Assembly (NCBI RefSeq): GCF_014652355.1
Contig: NZ_BMYQ01000010.1
Location: 62,001 to 126,000 of the forward strand
DNA length: 64,000 nt
From: Gemmobacter lanyuensis
GTDB lineage: Bacteria; Pseudomonadota; Alphaproteobacteria; Rhodobacterales; Rhodobacteraceae
Direction: 5' to 3'
Below, piece after piece: positions 26,945 through 35,602 of the stretch. The position numbers and the translations under genes were made by a program. Positions within the stretch are counted from its first letter, which is position 1, and the number at the start of each line of letters is the position of its first letter. The notes below the pieces were generated by a model, which did not search any database, was not told the origin of the DNA, and saw only the letters and a list, made by a program, of their open reading frames with translations.

Positions 26945-27838
26945 ATGAAAGCAAAACTTGGCATCGCCCCCATCGCCTGGTGGAATGATGATCTGGCGGA
27001 ACTGTCCGATGACGTGAGCCTTGAGGAATGCCTCCGCCAGGCTTCGGTCGCGGGGTTCACCGGCATGGAAACCGGGCGCCGCTTCCCGATGGACATGGCC
27101 GAACTTGGCCCGATCCTGTCAAGATATGGCATTTCCGTCTGCGGGGGCTGGTTTTCCGGTCTTCTGCTTGATGGCGATCTTGAAGCCGAAAAGGACCGCA
27201 TCGCCCAACAGCTTGCGTTCTTCAAGGCGGCGGGGGCGCCCTGCATCGTCTATGGCGAAACGGCGCGCAGCATTCAGGGGGTGAAATCGGCGCCGCTGGC
27301 CACGAAACCCTGCCTGACCGAGGCCGAAATGGCCGCCTATGGCCGCAAGATCAGCGACTTCGCCGATTGGTGCGCCGGTCAGGGGATGCCGATCAGCTAT
27401 CACCACCATATGGCCGCTGTCGTGGAAACCGAGGCCGAGCTGGACCTGCTGATGAAACATTCCAGCGTGCCCTTGCTGTTCGATGCCGGGCATATGGCCT
27501 TTGCGGGCGGTGACAATCTGCGCGTGATCGACACCCATCACGCGCGCATCACCCATGTTCACACCAAGGACATCCGCCGCGCCGTGGTCGATGGGCTGGA
27601 CCGTGGCCGCGAAAGCTTCCTTGACGCCGTGGTGAAGGGCGCTTTCACCGTTCCGGGCGACGGAAGTCTGGATTTCGAGGCCATCGTGAAGGCCTTGGCC
27701 GCCAAGGGCTATCTGGGATGGTTCGTGGTCGAGGCGGAGCAGGACCCCAAGGTCTCGCCGCCGCTGGACATGGCGATCAAGGGCCATGCCGAGCTGCTGC
27801 GGGTGATGGCGGCCGCGGGATATGAGGTGGTGCAATGA
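26945..27838 (+). CDS. iolE: Inosose dehydratase
   Basis: A 297-residue TIM barrel that dehydrates 2-keto-myo-inositol to the trihydroxycyclohexanedione used by IolD. The N-terminus LGIAPIAWWNDD, the GFTGMETGRRFP strand, ISYHHHMAAVVET, FDAGHMAFAGGD and HVHTKDIRR carry the metal ligands expected for IolE. It lies between iolD and the SDR gene and its TGA overlaps the next ATG (ATGA). Confidence 0.93.
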   Translation: MKAKLGIAPIAWWNDDLAELSDDVSLEECLRQASVAGFTGMETGRRFPMDMAELGPILSRYGISVCGGWFSGLLLDGDLEAEKDRIAQQLAFFKAAGAPCIVYGETARSIQGVKSAPLATKPCLTEAEMAAYGRKISDFADWCAGQGMPISYHHHMAAVVETEAELDLLMKHSSVPLLFDAGHMAFAGGDNLRVIDTHHARITHVHTKDIRRAVVDGLDRGRESFLDAVVKGAFTVPGDGSLDFEAIVKALAAKGYLGWFVVEAEQDPKVSPPLDMAIKGHAELLRVMAAAGYEVVQ

Positions 27839-28647
27839 ACCGGATGGATGGCAAGATCTGCGTCATCACCGGGGCGACGCAGGGCCTCGGGGCGGCGATT
27901 GCGCGGCGCCTTGCGGCGGCGGGGGCCGAGGGGATCATCATCACCGGGCGCAATGCCGAACGGGGCGCCCGGGTCGCGCGCGAGATTGCCGAAACCCACG
28001 GCATTGCGGCGCATTTCCTGCGCGCCGATCTTGCACGGGTCGAGGATTGCCGCGCCGTCCTTGCCAAGGCCGACCGCCTGTTCGGCCGGGTCGATGTGCT
28101 GGTGAATGCCGGGGCATCGACCACGCGGGGGACCATTCTGGACACTTCGCCCGAAACCTTCGATGCGCTGTTCGCCACCAATGTCCGCGGCCCCTATTTC
28201 CTGATGCAAGAGGCGATCCGCCTGATGATCGCCAAGGGAACGTCAGGGGCCATCTGCAACATCGGCTCGATTTCCGCGCTGGCCGGGCAGCCCTTCATCA
28301 ACGCCTATTGTGCGACCAAAGGGGCGCTGACCACGCTGACGGCAAATACCGCCTTCTCCGTCATGGCAAACCGCATCCGCGTGAACCAGCTGAACGTGGG
28401 CTGGATGGCGTCAGACCATGAACGCGCCCTGCAGGCCGAAAGCGGCGACCCGGACTGGGAAGCGAAAGCCGCTGCCGCCCTGCCCTTCGGTCGTCTGGTA
28501 GACCCCGCCGAGGCCGCGCGGGCGGTCAATTATCTGGTCTCCGACGACGCCGGGCTGATGACCGGCGCCATCGTGAATTTCGACCAGTCGGTCTGGGGGG
28601 CGGTGTCCGAAGGGATGCCGGTGCCCAAGGGGCCGATGCAGGTCTGA
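27835..28647 (+). CDS. Short-chain dehydrogenase/reductase of the inositol operon
   Basis: A 270-residue classical SDR. It has the cofactor motif TGATQGLGAAIA near 13-24, NAGASTT near 92, the catalytic Ser in IGSISALAGQ and Tyr-x-x-x-Lys in YCATKGA near 159-163. Co-translation with iolE (4-bp overlap) suggests that it oxidises or reduces an inositol-derived alcohol or ketone. It is not one of the classical iolABCDEG products, so its substrate may be an inositol isomer or the side chain of a derivative. A GGGGCC/GGCCCC hairpin separates it from the convergent iolR-like gene. Confidence 0.87.
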   Translation: MNRMDGKICVITGATQGLGAAIARRLAAAGAEGIIITGRNAERGARVAREIAETHGIAAHFLRADLARVEDCRAVLAKADRLFGRVDVLVNAGASTTRGTILDTSPETFDALFATNVRGPYFLMQEAIRLMIAKGTSGAICNIGSISALAGQPFINAYCATKGALTTLTANTAFSVMANRIRVNQLNVGWMASDHERALQAESGDPDWEAKAAAALPFGRLVDPAEAARAVNYLVSDDAGLMTGAIVNFDQSVWGAVSEGMPVPKGPMQV

Positions 28648-28657
28648 CGCGAGGCGC

Positions 28658-28675
28658 GGGGCCGATCAGGGCCCC
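28658..28675. terminator. Hairpin between convergent SDR and RpiR genes
   Basis: GGGGCC and GGCCCC arms with loop GATCAG. It lies across the 18-bp gap and the end of the RpiR gene. No T tract; possibly a weak bidirectional terminator. Confidence 0.35.
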
Positions 28676-29532
28676 GTCACCACCGGAATGCGCGGGTCGC
28701 GGCTGTTCTTCTGCAGCCGCGACGCCAGCGCCACGCAAAGCGCCTGCGCCAGACACATCGGCGCCGCCAAACTGCGCGAGAAGGTGTATTCGTGTTCCGG
28801 CACCGCAAACAGCACGCGCGCAAGCTTGGCATAGGGCGACAGGGTGCTGTCGGTCAGCGCAAGGATCGGCACGCCGCGCCCGGCGGTTTCCTCGGCCACG
28901 TTCACGACCTCGGTCGCATAGAAGCGGAACGAAACGACAAAGAGCATATCCTCGGGCCGGGCCACCTTGGCCATATGCGTGGCAAGACCGCCACCGGGAT
29001 CAAGCAAGACCGTGCGCTTGCCCAGCATCGTCAGCACATAGCGCAACAGCTCGACCACCGGGACGGACCGCAGCTGGCCCAGCAGATAGACCGTATCCGC
29101 CTGTTCCAGAAGCTCGGCCGCGGCGGCAAGACTGGCCGGATCAATCGTGGCCAGCAGATCCTGCAACGAGGCGACATCGCGGGTGACAAGATCGGCAAGA
29201 AAGCCAAGCTCTCCCTCTTTCGCGCCGCCCAGTTCCGCCTCAAGCGCGCGGACCCGGGCATCGAACCCCGGCGCCGCGGTCGAAAGCCGCCGCTGGAACA
29301 CGGCCTGCAATTCCTTGAATCCTTTGTAACCGAGCGATTGGGCATAGCGCACAAAGCTTGAGGCATGGATGCCGCATTTGGCCCCGATCGCATTGACCGA
29401 CAGCACCGCCACATCATTGGGGTTCTGCGTCAGGTAAAGCGCGATCTTCTGATAGGACTTGCTCATGTCCTCATAGCGATCATGGATCAGCTTGATCAGC
29501 TCTTCATAGCTTTCGGGCGGGCGGTACGACAT
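28666..29532 (-). CDS. iolR: RpiR-family regulator, probable inositol repressor IolR
   Basis: A 288-residue regulator. The N-terminal RpiR helix-turn-helix (SYQKIALYLTQNPNDVAVLSVNAIGAKCGIHASSFVRYAQSLGYKGF region, residues about 27-75) is followed by a SIS sugar-binding domain from about 125 (VYLLGQLRSVPVVELLRYVL, then VSFRFYATEVVNVAEE and LALTDSTLSPYAKLA). Its position beside iolDE and its likeness to rhizobial IolR support a repressor responding to a phosphorylated inositol product. ATG 29532 fits the GAAGGAAA ribosome binding site better than TTG 29538. Likely targets are the elements at 5763 and 24974. Confidence 0.8.
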   Translation of the reverse strand: MSYRPPESYEELIKLIHDRYEDMSKSYQKIALYLTQNPNDVAVLSVNAIGAKCGIHASSFVRYAQSLGYKGFKELQAVFQRRLSTAAPGFDARVRALEAELGGAKEGELGFLADLVTRDVASLQDLLATIDPASLAAAAELLEQADTVYLLGQLRSVPVVELLRYVLTMLGKRTVLLDPGGGLATHMAKVARPEDMLFVVSFRFYATEVVNVAEETAGRGVPILALTDSTLSPYAKLARVLFAVPEHEYTFSRSLAAPMCLAQALCVALASRLQKNSRDPRIPVVTGP

Positions 29533-29767
29533 CGGCAATTTCCTTCAAAGCAGGCAAAAACCCGCCCGACCATCGAGCATGCTGCACAGAAGTTTGTCAA
29601 TCACATCGCAATGCACCGATCACTGCATGGCGCGGCACCAATGGGGATGAACTGCGGCATCCCGCCCAAGAACGATGGTTTTGACCTGCCCTGCAGTCGG
29701 CATTCAGGCCATCCGATCGGGCGAGGGCAGCACTTGACCACCCCCGCCAATCCGGAAAGGCAGTAAC

Positions 29768-30592
29768 CTATGTCGCCAGCCCGGCCGTGAAGGCGTCAAA
29801 CTCTTCCGCTGGCATCGCGACGTTATGCTGGGGCTGCGGATAGGCGCCCGTATTCACATCCGCCACGAATTCCCGGAATGCCGCGATCCGCTCGGCTTGA
29901 AGGCGGGCATATTCGGCTGCGAAATTGCGGTAGGTCTTGGCGTGGCGCGGCTTGTGACCGTCGGTGCAGCCCAGCACATCTTCGGCAAACAGGTATTGCG
30001 CATCAGCCCCCGGCCCCGCCCCCATCCCCAGCATGATCATGGGCGTATTCTGAGAGATGAAGGCGCCCAGACGATCGGGCACGACCTCAAGCTCTGCCCC
30101 GAAGCAGCCGATCGCCTCAAGTTGCTTCACATGGTTCCAGACGGCCCGGGCTTCGGTCGCGGTCTTGCCCACCGCACGCCAGCCAGTCCAAGTGATGTAA
30201 GACGGGATCAGACCGACATGGGCAACAACCGGAACATGGTTGTCGCAGAGCACTTTCTGAATATCCAGAGATGCGGCGCAATAGAAACAATCACCCCCCA
30301 TCGCTGTGAAGTGGAAGGCCGCGCGCAGATAATCTTCGGCGGTCGAAAGATGCCGCCCCTCGAACTTGCCCCATCCGCCGAAAGGCAGCCCGACCTGCAC
30401 GAAGCAGCGCCCTGCGGCCTCGCGCATCTCGGGGGTGAAAAACCGGCCTTCGATGGAAAGCATATCGATCCCCGCCGCATCCGCCGCCGCCGCCTCTTCC
30501 GGCGTGGTGACATAAAGCATGGAAATCTTCTGGCCCCGCGCCTTCATGGCGCGGATGTCGTGGACAGTCGGGCGGTTTGCCTTGTGGACCAT
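29768..30592 (-). CDS. PanB-like ketopantoate hydroxymethyltransferase homologue
   Basis: A 274-residue member of the PanB family (TIM barrel, PEP/pyruvate-binding superfamily). PanB normally adds a hydroxymethyl group from methylenetetrahydrofolate to 3-methyl-2-oxobutanoate in pantothenate synthesis. The start TVHDIRAMKARGQKISMLYVTTPEEAAAADAAGIDML, VVAHVGLIPSY and ELEVVP with the catalytic Glu about 177 match the fold. It is the last gene of the module 3 catabolic unit, 12 bp after the isomerase gene, and there is no panC nearby. It probably does a related aldol-type reaction on a pathway keto acid, or passes a one-carbon unit to folate; both are inference. Confidence 0.75.
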   Translation of the reverse strand: MVHKANRPTVHDIRAMKARGQKISMLYVTTPEEAAAADAAGIDMLSIEGRFFTPEMREAAGRCFVQVGLPFGGWGKFEGRHLSTAEDYLRAAFHFTAMGGDCFYCAASLDIQKVLCDNHVPVVAHVGLIPSYITWTGWRAVGKTATEARAVWNHVKQLEAIGCFGAELEVVPDRLGAFISQNTPMIMLGMGAGPGADAQYLFAEDVLGCTDGHKPRHAKTYRNFAAEYARLQAERIAAFREFVADVNTGAYPQPQHNVAMPAEEFDAFTAGLAT

Positions 30593-30604
30593 GATTTATC
30601 CCTT

Positions 30605-31378
30605 TCAAACAGTGAATGCAGTACGGAAAGCCGTGAGGGCAGCATCCTCGTCGCCTTGGGCGAAGGCTTCCAACCCGACCGGGCCGGAATAGCCCATCGC
30701 CTTCAGGGCAAGGGCCACAGCGCGATAATTGATCTCGCCGGTGCCGGGTTCGCAGCGGCCAGGGTTGTCGGCGACCTGAACTTCGCCAATCCAGGGCAAG
30801 CAGGCGCGGCACCAGCGGATCAGATCCCCCTCGCCGATCTGGGTATGATAGAGATCAAGATTGATGCGCAGCTGCGGGCGATTAACGGCCGACACCAAGG
30901 ATAACACCGCCGCGGTAGAACCAAACGGGCATCCCGGATGGTCAATCGGATTGAGGTTTTCGAGGGTGAAGACCACCCCCAACTCCTCGCCCAGATCACA
31001 CAGACGATGCAGCGTATCGCGCGCCACCAGTTCGGCGCCCGGCGCATGCGACCCGATCCGGGGGATCGGGACACCCATGTCCCCCAACCCTGTGCCATGC
31101 AGATTGAGCCGTTGGACCCCAAGCCGCCGCCCCACCGCCGCCGTTTCGCGGGCCGAGGCAAGCAGCATCGCCGCCCCTTCGGCATCGGCAAGGCGCCCTT
31201 CGAGATAGCCATTCATGATGGTGAAGGTGGCACCGGTGCGTTCCAGCGCCACAAGGTCATGCGCGGGCCAGTTCCAGAGGCCCACGCCAAAGCCCATGTC
31301 CTTCAAACGGCTGGCGCGCCACGCGATGGGGCGATCACGCCAGAGCATCTCGGCGCAGGCAGCAAGTTGAAAGGTCAT
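30605..31378 (-). CDS. Hydroxypyruvate-isomerase-like TIM barrel (copy 2)
   Basis: A 257-residue near-twin of the protein encoded at 868-1641, about 91% identical by hand count. Most of the differences are in the last 20 residues. All metal-site blocks (FTLENLNP, LDLYHTQIGEGD, the GEVQVADNPGR loop) are kept, so both copies should be active. It lies 1 bp after the Rieske ferredoxin gene, whose TGA precedes the start, and 12 bp before the panB-like gene. Nucleotide similarity is also high along the whole gene, which suggests recent duplication or gene conversion. Confidence 0.87.
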   Translation of the reverse strand: MTFQLAACAEMLWRDRPIAWRASRLKDMGFGVGLWNWPAHDLVALERTGATFTIMNGYLEGRLADAEGAAMLLASARETAAVGRRLGVQRLNLHGTGLGDMGVPIPRIGSHAPGAELVARDTLHRLCDLGEELGVVFTLENLNPIDHPGCPFGSTAAVLSLVSAVNRPQLRINLDLYHTQIGEGDLIRWCRACLPWIGEVQVADNPGRCEPGTGEINYRAVALALKAMGYSGPVGLEAFAQGDEDAALTAFRTAFTV

Positions 31379-31379
31379 T

Positions 31380-31688
31380 TCAGATCTCGATCAGAACGCG
31401 GCCGGCCTCAACCTTGGTCGCATAGGTACGCAGGTTGTTGCAGGCGGGCGGGGTTTCGACCTCGCCCGTGATGAAATTGAAGATCGACGAATGTTTCGGG
31501 CATTCGATGGTATTCTCCACCACCAGCCCGTCGCAGAGGTGAATATCCTCATGCGTGCAAAGGCCATCGGTGCAGAAATACCCATCTTCGTGGTTGCGGT
31601 AGATCGCGAAAGTGCGCCCGCCATGGTCAAAGCGGATCACGTCTTCGGCGTCGATGGCGTCGGTGGCACAGGCATCAATCCAGGGCAT
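31380..31688 (-). CDS. Rieske [2Fe-2S] ferredoxin, MocE-like
   Basis: A 102-residue soluble Rieske protein. The cluster ligands are C44-x-H46 (LCTHEDIHL) and C63-x-x-H66 (ECPKHSSIF). It resembles MocE of rhizopine (scyllo-inosamine) catabolism and other oxygenase ferredoxins. It would carry electrons from a reductase to an oxygenase, and the natural partner in this cluster is the membrane hydroxylase encoded at 37776-38798. No ferredoxin reductase gene is visible. It lies 8 bp after the MocC-like gene. Confidence 0.88.
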   Translation of the reverse strand: MPWIDACATDAIDAEDVIRFDHGGRTFAIYRNHEDGYFCTDGLCTHEDIHLCDGLVVENTIECPKHSSIFNFITGEVETPPACNNLRTYATKVEAGRVLIEI

Positions 31689-31696
31689 GGTCGTTC

Positions 31697-32656
31697 TCAG
31701 ATCGCTTGGGGTTTGTAATCGGCAGGGGCCTTAGGCATCACGCCTTGCAGAAGGGTGACGGATTTCTCCAACCCTTCCAGTGAGTTGAGCAAGACATCCT
31801 CATGCTCGATCGAGAGCCAGCCGTCATAGCCCGCCATCTTCAGCCGATAGCAGAACTGGCGCCACCACTCCTCGCCATGGCCGAAACCGAGGGTGATGTA
31901 GGACCAGCTCCGCGCCGGAATATCCATGAGCGAGCCATTCTCCAGCAAGCTGGTGGTGGCCTGCACGGGGGCGTTGAGGAAGGTGTCCTTGGCATGGACA
32001 TGATACAGCGCATCCCCCAGCGCCTCGGCCGCGATCAGGGGATCGGCGCCCATCCAGAACAAGTGGCTTGGGTCAAGGTTCGCGCCCACCACCGGCCCGA
32101 CCGCCGCCCGCAGCTTCAGAAGCGAGGGCACGTTATAGACGCATTGGTTGCCATGCAGCTCCAGCGCGATACGCTCCACCCCGCAGGACTGTGCCAGCGC
32201 GACGATCTCGGACCAGAAGGGCAGCAGCCGGTCCTCCCATTGGTAGCGCAAGATCTCTTGCGTTTCGGGCGGCCAGCTGGACACGACCCAGTTCGGCATC
32301 AGATCCTTGGCCGATCCGGCAGGCAGGCCAGACATGGTGCAGACGGTCTTGATACCCATTTCGCCCGCGATGCGGATGGTATCTTTCAGCCCCTCGCCCT
32401 GTGCCGGATCGGTCGGGTGCAGGGGGTTGCCGTTGGCGTTCAGACTGATGACCTCAAGCCCACGATCCGAGAACGACTGAAGGAACTGCTTTTGCCGCGC
32501 GGCATTGCCCAGCATCCCCTTCAGATCGAAATGGGGGGCGGTGGACCAGCCGCAGGTATTCACCTCAACCCCGCTGACACCCATGCGGGCGGCGTGGGCC
32601 AGCATGGCCTCAAAGGACAGTCCACCCAGGCTGTCGGAAACGAACCCCAGCTTCAT
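31697..32656 (-). CDS. MocC-like sugar isomerase/epimerase TIM barrel
   Basis: A 319-residue TIM barrel resembling MocC of the rhizopine catabolism genes. LGFVSDSLGGLSFEAMLAHA starts the barrel; ALELHGNQCVYN holds a Glu/His pair near 160, ANLDPSHLFWMG gives Asp/His near 195, HVHAKDT gives His near 222 and SIEHEDVLL the last Glu near 283. The start ATG overlaps the upstream oxidoreductase stop as ATGA. It is cotranscribed with the Gfo/Idh/MocA and Rieske genes, and probably isomerises or dehydrates the keto-polyol they produce. Confidence 0.87.
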   Translation of the reverse strand: MKLGFVSDSLGGLSFEAMLAHAARMGVSGVEVNTCGWSTAPHFDLKGMLGNAARQKQFLQSFSDRGLEVISLNANGNPLHPTDPAQGEGLKDTIRIAGEMGIKTVCTMSGLPAGSAKDLMPNWVVSSWPPETQEILRYQWEDRLLPFWSEIVALAQSCGVERIALELHGNQCVYNVPSLLKLRAAVGPVVGANLDPSHLFWMGADPLIAAEALGDALYHVHAKDTFLNAPVQATTSLLENGSLMDIPARSWSYITLGFGHGEEWWRQFCYRLKMAGYDGWLSIEHEDVLLNSLEGLEKSVTLLQGVMPKAPADYKPQAI

Positions 32657-33651
32657 TTGTAGAACTCCGGCTTTTGCATCATCTGGACGGGTTGCTTCTG
32701 GCCGCTGGTCAGCGCCCGCACCCCGGTTTCGGCCACCACGGCAGCGGCATAGCCGTCCCAGGCGCTGGACCCGATTTCGGGGAAGACCCCGGTTTCGGCA
32801 AAGCGCAGGAAGGCGCGGTTCTGGCGGCGATAGGCTTCGGCGTAACGGCTGCGCCAATCGGCATCATAGCCCGTGGATTGCGCCATCGCCTGATCCATCC
32901 GGGTATAGGCGACGGGGTTCATCGCAATCGACCCACCCTCGCCCACCAGCTCGGCGCGGACATCATAGCCATAGGCCGCATTGTTGTTGATCTCGATATT
33001 GACGATCTGGCCATCGGTGGTTTCCAGCACCATGACCACAGGGGCGACCCGCGCATCGCTGCGCCGGGGTTGCCAGGCGGCGATGCTGGCATATTCGCAG
33101 CCCAGCACATGGCGGACCACGTCAAATTCATGCGGTGCGGAATTGGTGATGGCCATGGCGCCGGTGAAATCGGCGGCGGGGGTTTCCACATTGCGGTGGA
33201 AGTTGTGCATCATCAGCGCGCGGCCGATCCGGCCTTCGGCCAAGGCGCGGCGCATTTCGACATAGGATTGATCGTAGCGGCGCATGAAGCCCAGTTGCAC
33301 GAAGCGGCGCCCGGCCGCGATTTCCGCCTCCATCACGCCCAGACATTCCGCCGAAGATTGCGACAGCGGCTTTTCGCACAGCACAGGCTTCCCCGCCCGG
33401 ATCGCGGCGAGTGAGAGCGGCGCATGGGTGAAATCGGGGCTGGCCACGATCACGGCATCCACATCGGCGCGGGCGATGACCCCCTCGGGGTCATTGGCCA
33501 CATCGGCGGCACCCGTGGCATCGGCCACGCTGCGGGCGCGGGTGGCATCCATGTCGCAGATGACCTGCAGCCGGGTTCCGGGCAGATCCTCTGCCACTAT
33601 CTTTGCGTGGTCGGCCCCCATTAGGCCCGCCCCGATCACCGCTATCCGCAT
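32653..33651 (-). CDS. Gfo/Idh/MocA oxidoreductase, MocA-like (module 3)
   Basis: A 332-residue dehydrogenase. AVIGAGLMGADHAKIV at 3-18, CEKPLSQSSAEC, FMRRYDQSYVEM and NSAPHEFDVVRHVLG mark cofactor and active site regions. It most resembles the window's own gene at 19634-20608 and myo-inositol dehydrogenases such as MocA. It starts the catabolic part of module 3, 142 bp downstream of the ATPase gene, beyond a strong hairpin. Two GGAATA direct repeats precede the start. It likely oxidises the imported ring polyol with NAD. Confidence 0.87.
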   Translation of the reverse strand: MRIAVIGAGLMGADHAKIVAEDLPGTRLQVICDMDATRARSVADATGAADVANDPEGVIARADVDAVIVASPDFTHAPLSLAAIRAGKPVLCEKPLSQSSAECLGVMEAEIAAGRRFVQLGFMRRYDQSYVEMRRALAEGRIGRALMMHNFHRNVETPAADFTGAMAITNSAPHEFDVVRHVLGCEYASIAAWQPRRSDARVAPVVMVLETTDGQIVNIEINNNAAYGYDVRAELVGEGGSIAMNPVAYTRMDQAMAQSTGYDADWRSRYAEAYRRQNRAFLRFAETGVFPEIGSSAWDGYAAAVVAETGVRALTSGQKQPVQMMQKPEFYK

Positions 33652-33690
33652 GATTTTATTCCGATTTTCTATTCCAGAGGGTCAAAGGGC

Positions 33691-33716
33691 GATCGGGGCC
33701 GAGGCCGGCCCCGATC
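33691..33716 (-). terminator. Strong hairpin after module 3 ATPase
   Basis: A 10-bp perfect stem (GATCGGGGCC with GGCCCCGATC) and 6-base loop between the ATPase and the oxidoreductase genes. On the minus strand it is followed by GCCCTTTG, so it lacks a full U tract. It may attenuate the catabolic genes relative to the transporter. Confidence 0.5.
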
Positions 33717-33793
33717 TGTCGCATCATCAGGCAGCGGGGGCTGCGCTGACGGGGGAGGCGGGGGCGCGATGAAGGGCGCACCTCCGCAGGGAG

Positions 33794-34600
33794 TCAGGCG
33801 TGGCGTCGTTCCTGTGCATCGATCGAGGCTTCGAGATCGGCCATCGTCTCGCCCCCGGCCATAAGATCGGTGATCTCTTCACGGGTTTTTTCGCCCCGGC
33901 GGAAATCGGCAGCAATCGCGCCGCGGATCAGAACGGCGAAATGGTCGCCCACGGCCATTGCGTGCATGACCTGATGGGTGATGAAGATCACCGCGAGGCC
34001 CCGGCGCTTGGCTTCGTTGATGATCCGCAGCACATGGGCGGCCTGTTTCACGCCAAGCGCCGCGGTAGGTTCGTCCAGGATCAGGACGCGCGCGCCGAAA
34101 TGTACGGCGCGGGCAATGGCCAGCGACTGGCGCTCCCCGCCCGACAGGCCGCCGACCAGGCGGTCGCCATCGTCAATCCGGGTGATGCCGAAATCACGCA
34201 CTGCCTTGACCGCGATGTCATTGGCCTTTTTGCGATCAAAGATGCGGAAGGGCCCCCAGCCCTTGGTGGGTTCAACCCCCACAAAGAAGCTGCGTCCGAT
34301 GGACATCAGCGGGAAGGTGCCGCCAAATTGGTGGACCGTGGCGATGCCCCGTTCGGCGGCATCGCGCGGCGTGGCAAAGCTGACCTCGGCGCCGTCCATC
34401 AGGATCTTGCCGCGCGTCGGCTGATGCACCCCGGCCAGCGTCTTGATCAGCGTGGACTTCCCGGCGCCATTGTCACCCAGCAGGCAAAGCACCTCACCCG
34501 CGTGGACCTTGAGGCTGATCCCATGCAGAACGTCGATGGGGCCAAAGGACTTGTCGACGGACTGAAGTTCCAGAACGGGGGCTGTATGGACCATTTCCAT
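33794..34600 (-). CDS. Sugar ABC transporter ATP-binding protein (module 3)
   Basis: A 268-residue single-domain ATPase. It has Walker [18 protein letters not shown] near 42, signature LSGGERQ, Walker [13 protein letters not shown] and switch His FITHQVMH. The Q-loop reads VHQFGGTFPLMS, where the two sister ATPases have FQD/YQD, so the residue after Gln is Phe rather than Asp. ATG 34600 overlaps the permease stop as TAATG; an ATG two codons later is an alternative. It would energise both permeases encoded upstream. Confidence 0.92.
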   Translation of the reverse strand: MEMVHTAPVLELQSVDKSFGPIDVLHGISLKVHAGEVLCLLGDNGAGKSTLIKTLAGVHQPTRGKILMDGAEVSFATPRDAAERGIATVHQFGGTFPLMSIGRSFFVGVEPTKGWGPFRIFDRKKANDIAVKAVRDFGITRIDDGDRLVGGLSGGERQSLAIARAVHFGARVLILDEPTAALGVKQAAHVLRIINEAKRRGLAVIFITHQVMHAMAVGDHFAVLIRGAIAADFRRGEKTREEITDLMAGGETMADLEASIDAQERRHA

Positions 34601-35595
34601 TACTTCGTGCCTTTCTTGCGGATTGCGGTCATGGCCAGCTTGCGGAAGCTTTCGTTCATGCCGACGGCGATGAGCAGCGTGACCCCGATGATGAGGTTCG
34701 ACCAGTTCCGGTCGATCTGGGTGAAGTAGATGCCCTGGCTTACAATCGCGAAAGTCAGGGTGCCGAAGAAGATGCCGAAGACAGACCCGAACCCCCCGGT
34801 CAGCAGGACCCCTCCCACCACCACGCTGACGATGGCGTTGAAGATGTAACCCATGCCACCCGACACTTGGGCCGAGTTGAACTGGATGGTCTGGCACATG
34901 CCGACGAAGGCCGCCGCAATCGCCGAAACCATGAAGAGGCCGATGGTCAGCTTGCGGGTGGGGATGCCGGCGTTGCGGGCCGAAACCTTGTCGCCCCCCA
35001 TGGCAAAGACCCAGTTTCCGATGGGCGAGAGGTGCAGGAAGGCCGCGAAGACCAGCGTCAGCCCCAGCCACCACAGGATGATCACCTGATGGCTGCCGCC
35101 GATCAGCTGCCCGAAGGCCAGCTTGGCCCATGGCGGCGCTTCAAGCGCGACGCTGACACTGTCTGTCAGAAAGACCGAAACCGACAGCACGATCCCTTGC
35201 AGGGCAACCAGCGTCCCCAGCGTCACGATCAATGAGGGCACCGTGGTATTGACGGTCAGCAACCCGTTGACCAGCCCCACCAGTACACCCACGCCCACCA
35301 CGGCAAGGATCGCCACCCAGATCGGTAGCCCGTAGTATCCCGAGATGATGGCCGTCACCATCGACCCCGCCGGGATCATGGCGCCGATCGAGATATCCAT
35401 CTCGCCCGCGATCATCAGGATCCCCACCGGGATCGCGATGATGCCCAGGTTCGCTGCAAAGTTCAGCCAGCTGGCCGCACCAAAAAGCGTGACGACATTG
35501 ACGCCGCCGAACAGGATGTAGAACCCGACCACAGCAATCAGGCTGACGATGGACCCGGCGGCCGGGCGCCGCAGGAATGCGCTCAGAACAGACAT
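34600..35595 (-). CDS. Sugar ABC transporter permease 2 (module 3)
   Basis: A 331-residue CUT2-type permease with about ten hydrophobic segments. IAGEMDISIGAMIPAG is the conserved motif, and GGVLLTGGFGSVFGIFFG the C-terminal block. It lies 7 bp after a second, homologous permease gene, which implies a heterodimeric membrane channel or a duplicated pair. The start at 35595 has GAGGGC close upstream and is better placed than an ATG that overlaps the preceding gene. Confidence 0.92.
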   Translation of the reverse strand: MSVLSAFLRRPAAGSIVSLIAVVGFYILFGGVNVVTLFGAASWLNFAANLGIIAIPVGILMIAGEMDISIGAMIPAGSMVTAIISGYYGLPIWVAILAVVGVGVLVGLVNGLLTVNTTVPSLIVTLGTLVALQGIVLSVSVFLTDSVSVALEAPPWAKLAFGQLIGGSHQVIILWWLGLTLVFAAFLHLSPIGNWVFAMGGDKVSARNAGIPTRKLTIGLFMVSAIAAAFVGMCQTIQFNSAQVSGGMGYIFNAIVSVVVGGVLLTGGFGSVFGIFFGTLTFAIVSQGIYFTQIDRNWSNLIIGVTLLIAVGMNESFRKLAMTAIRKKGTK

Positions 35596-35602
35596 GGCGC
35601 CC

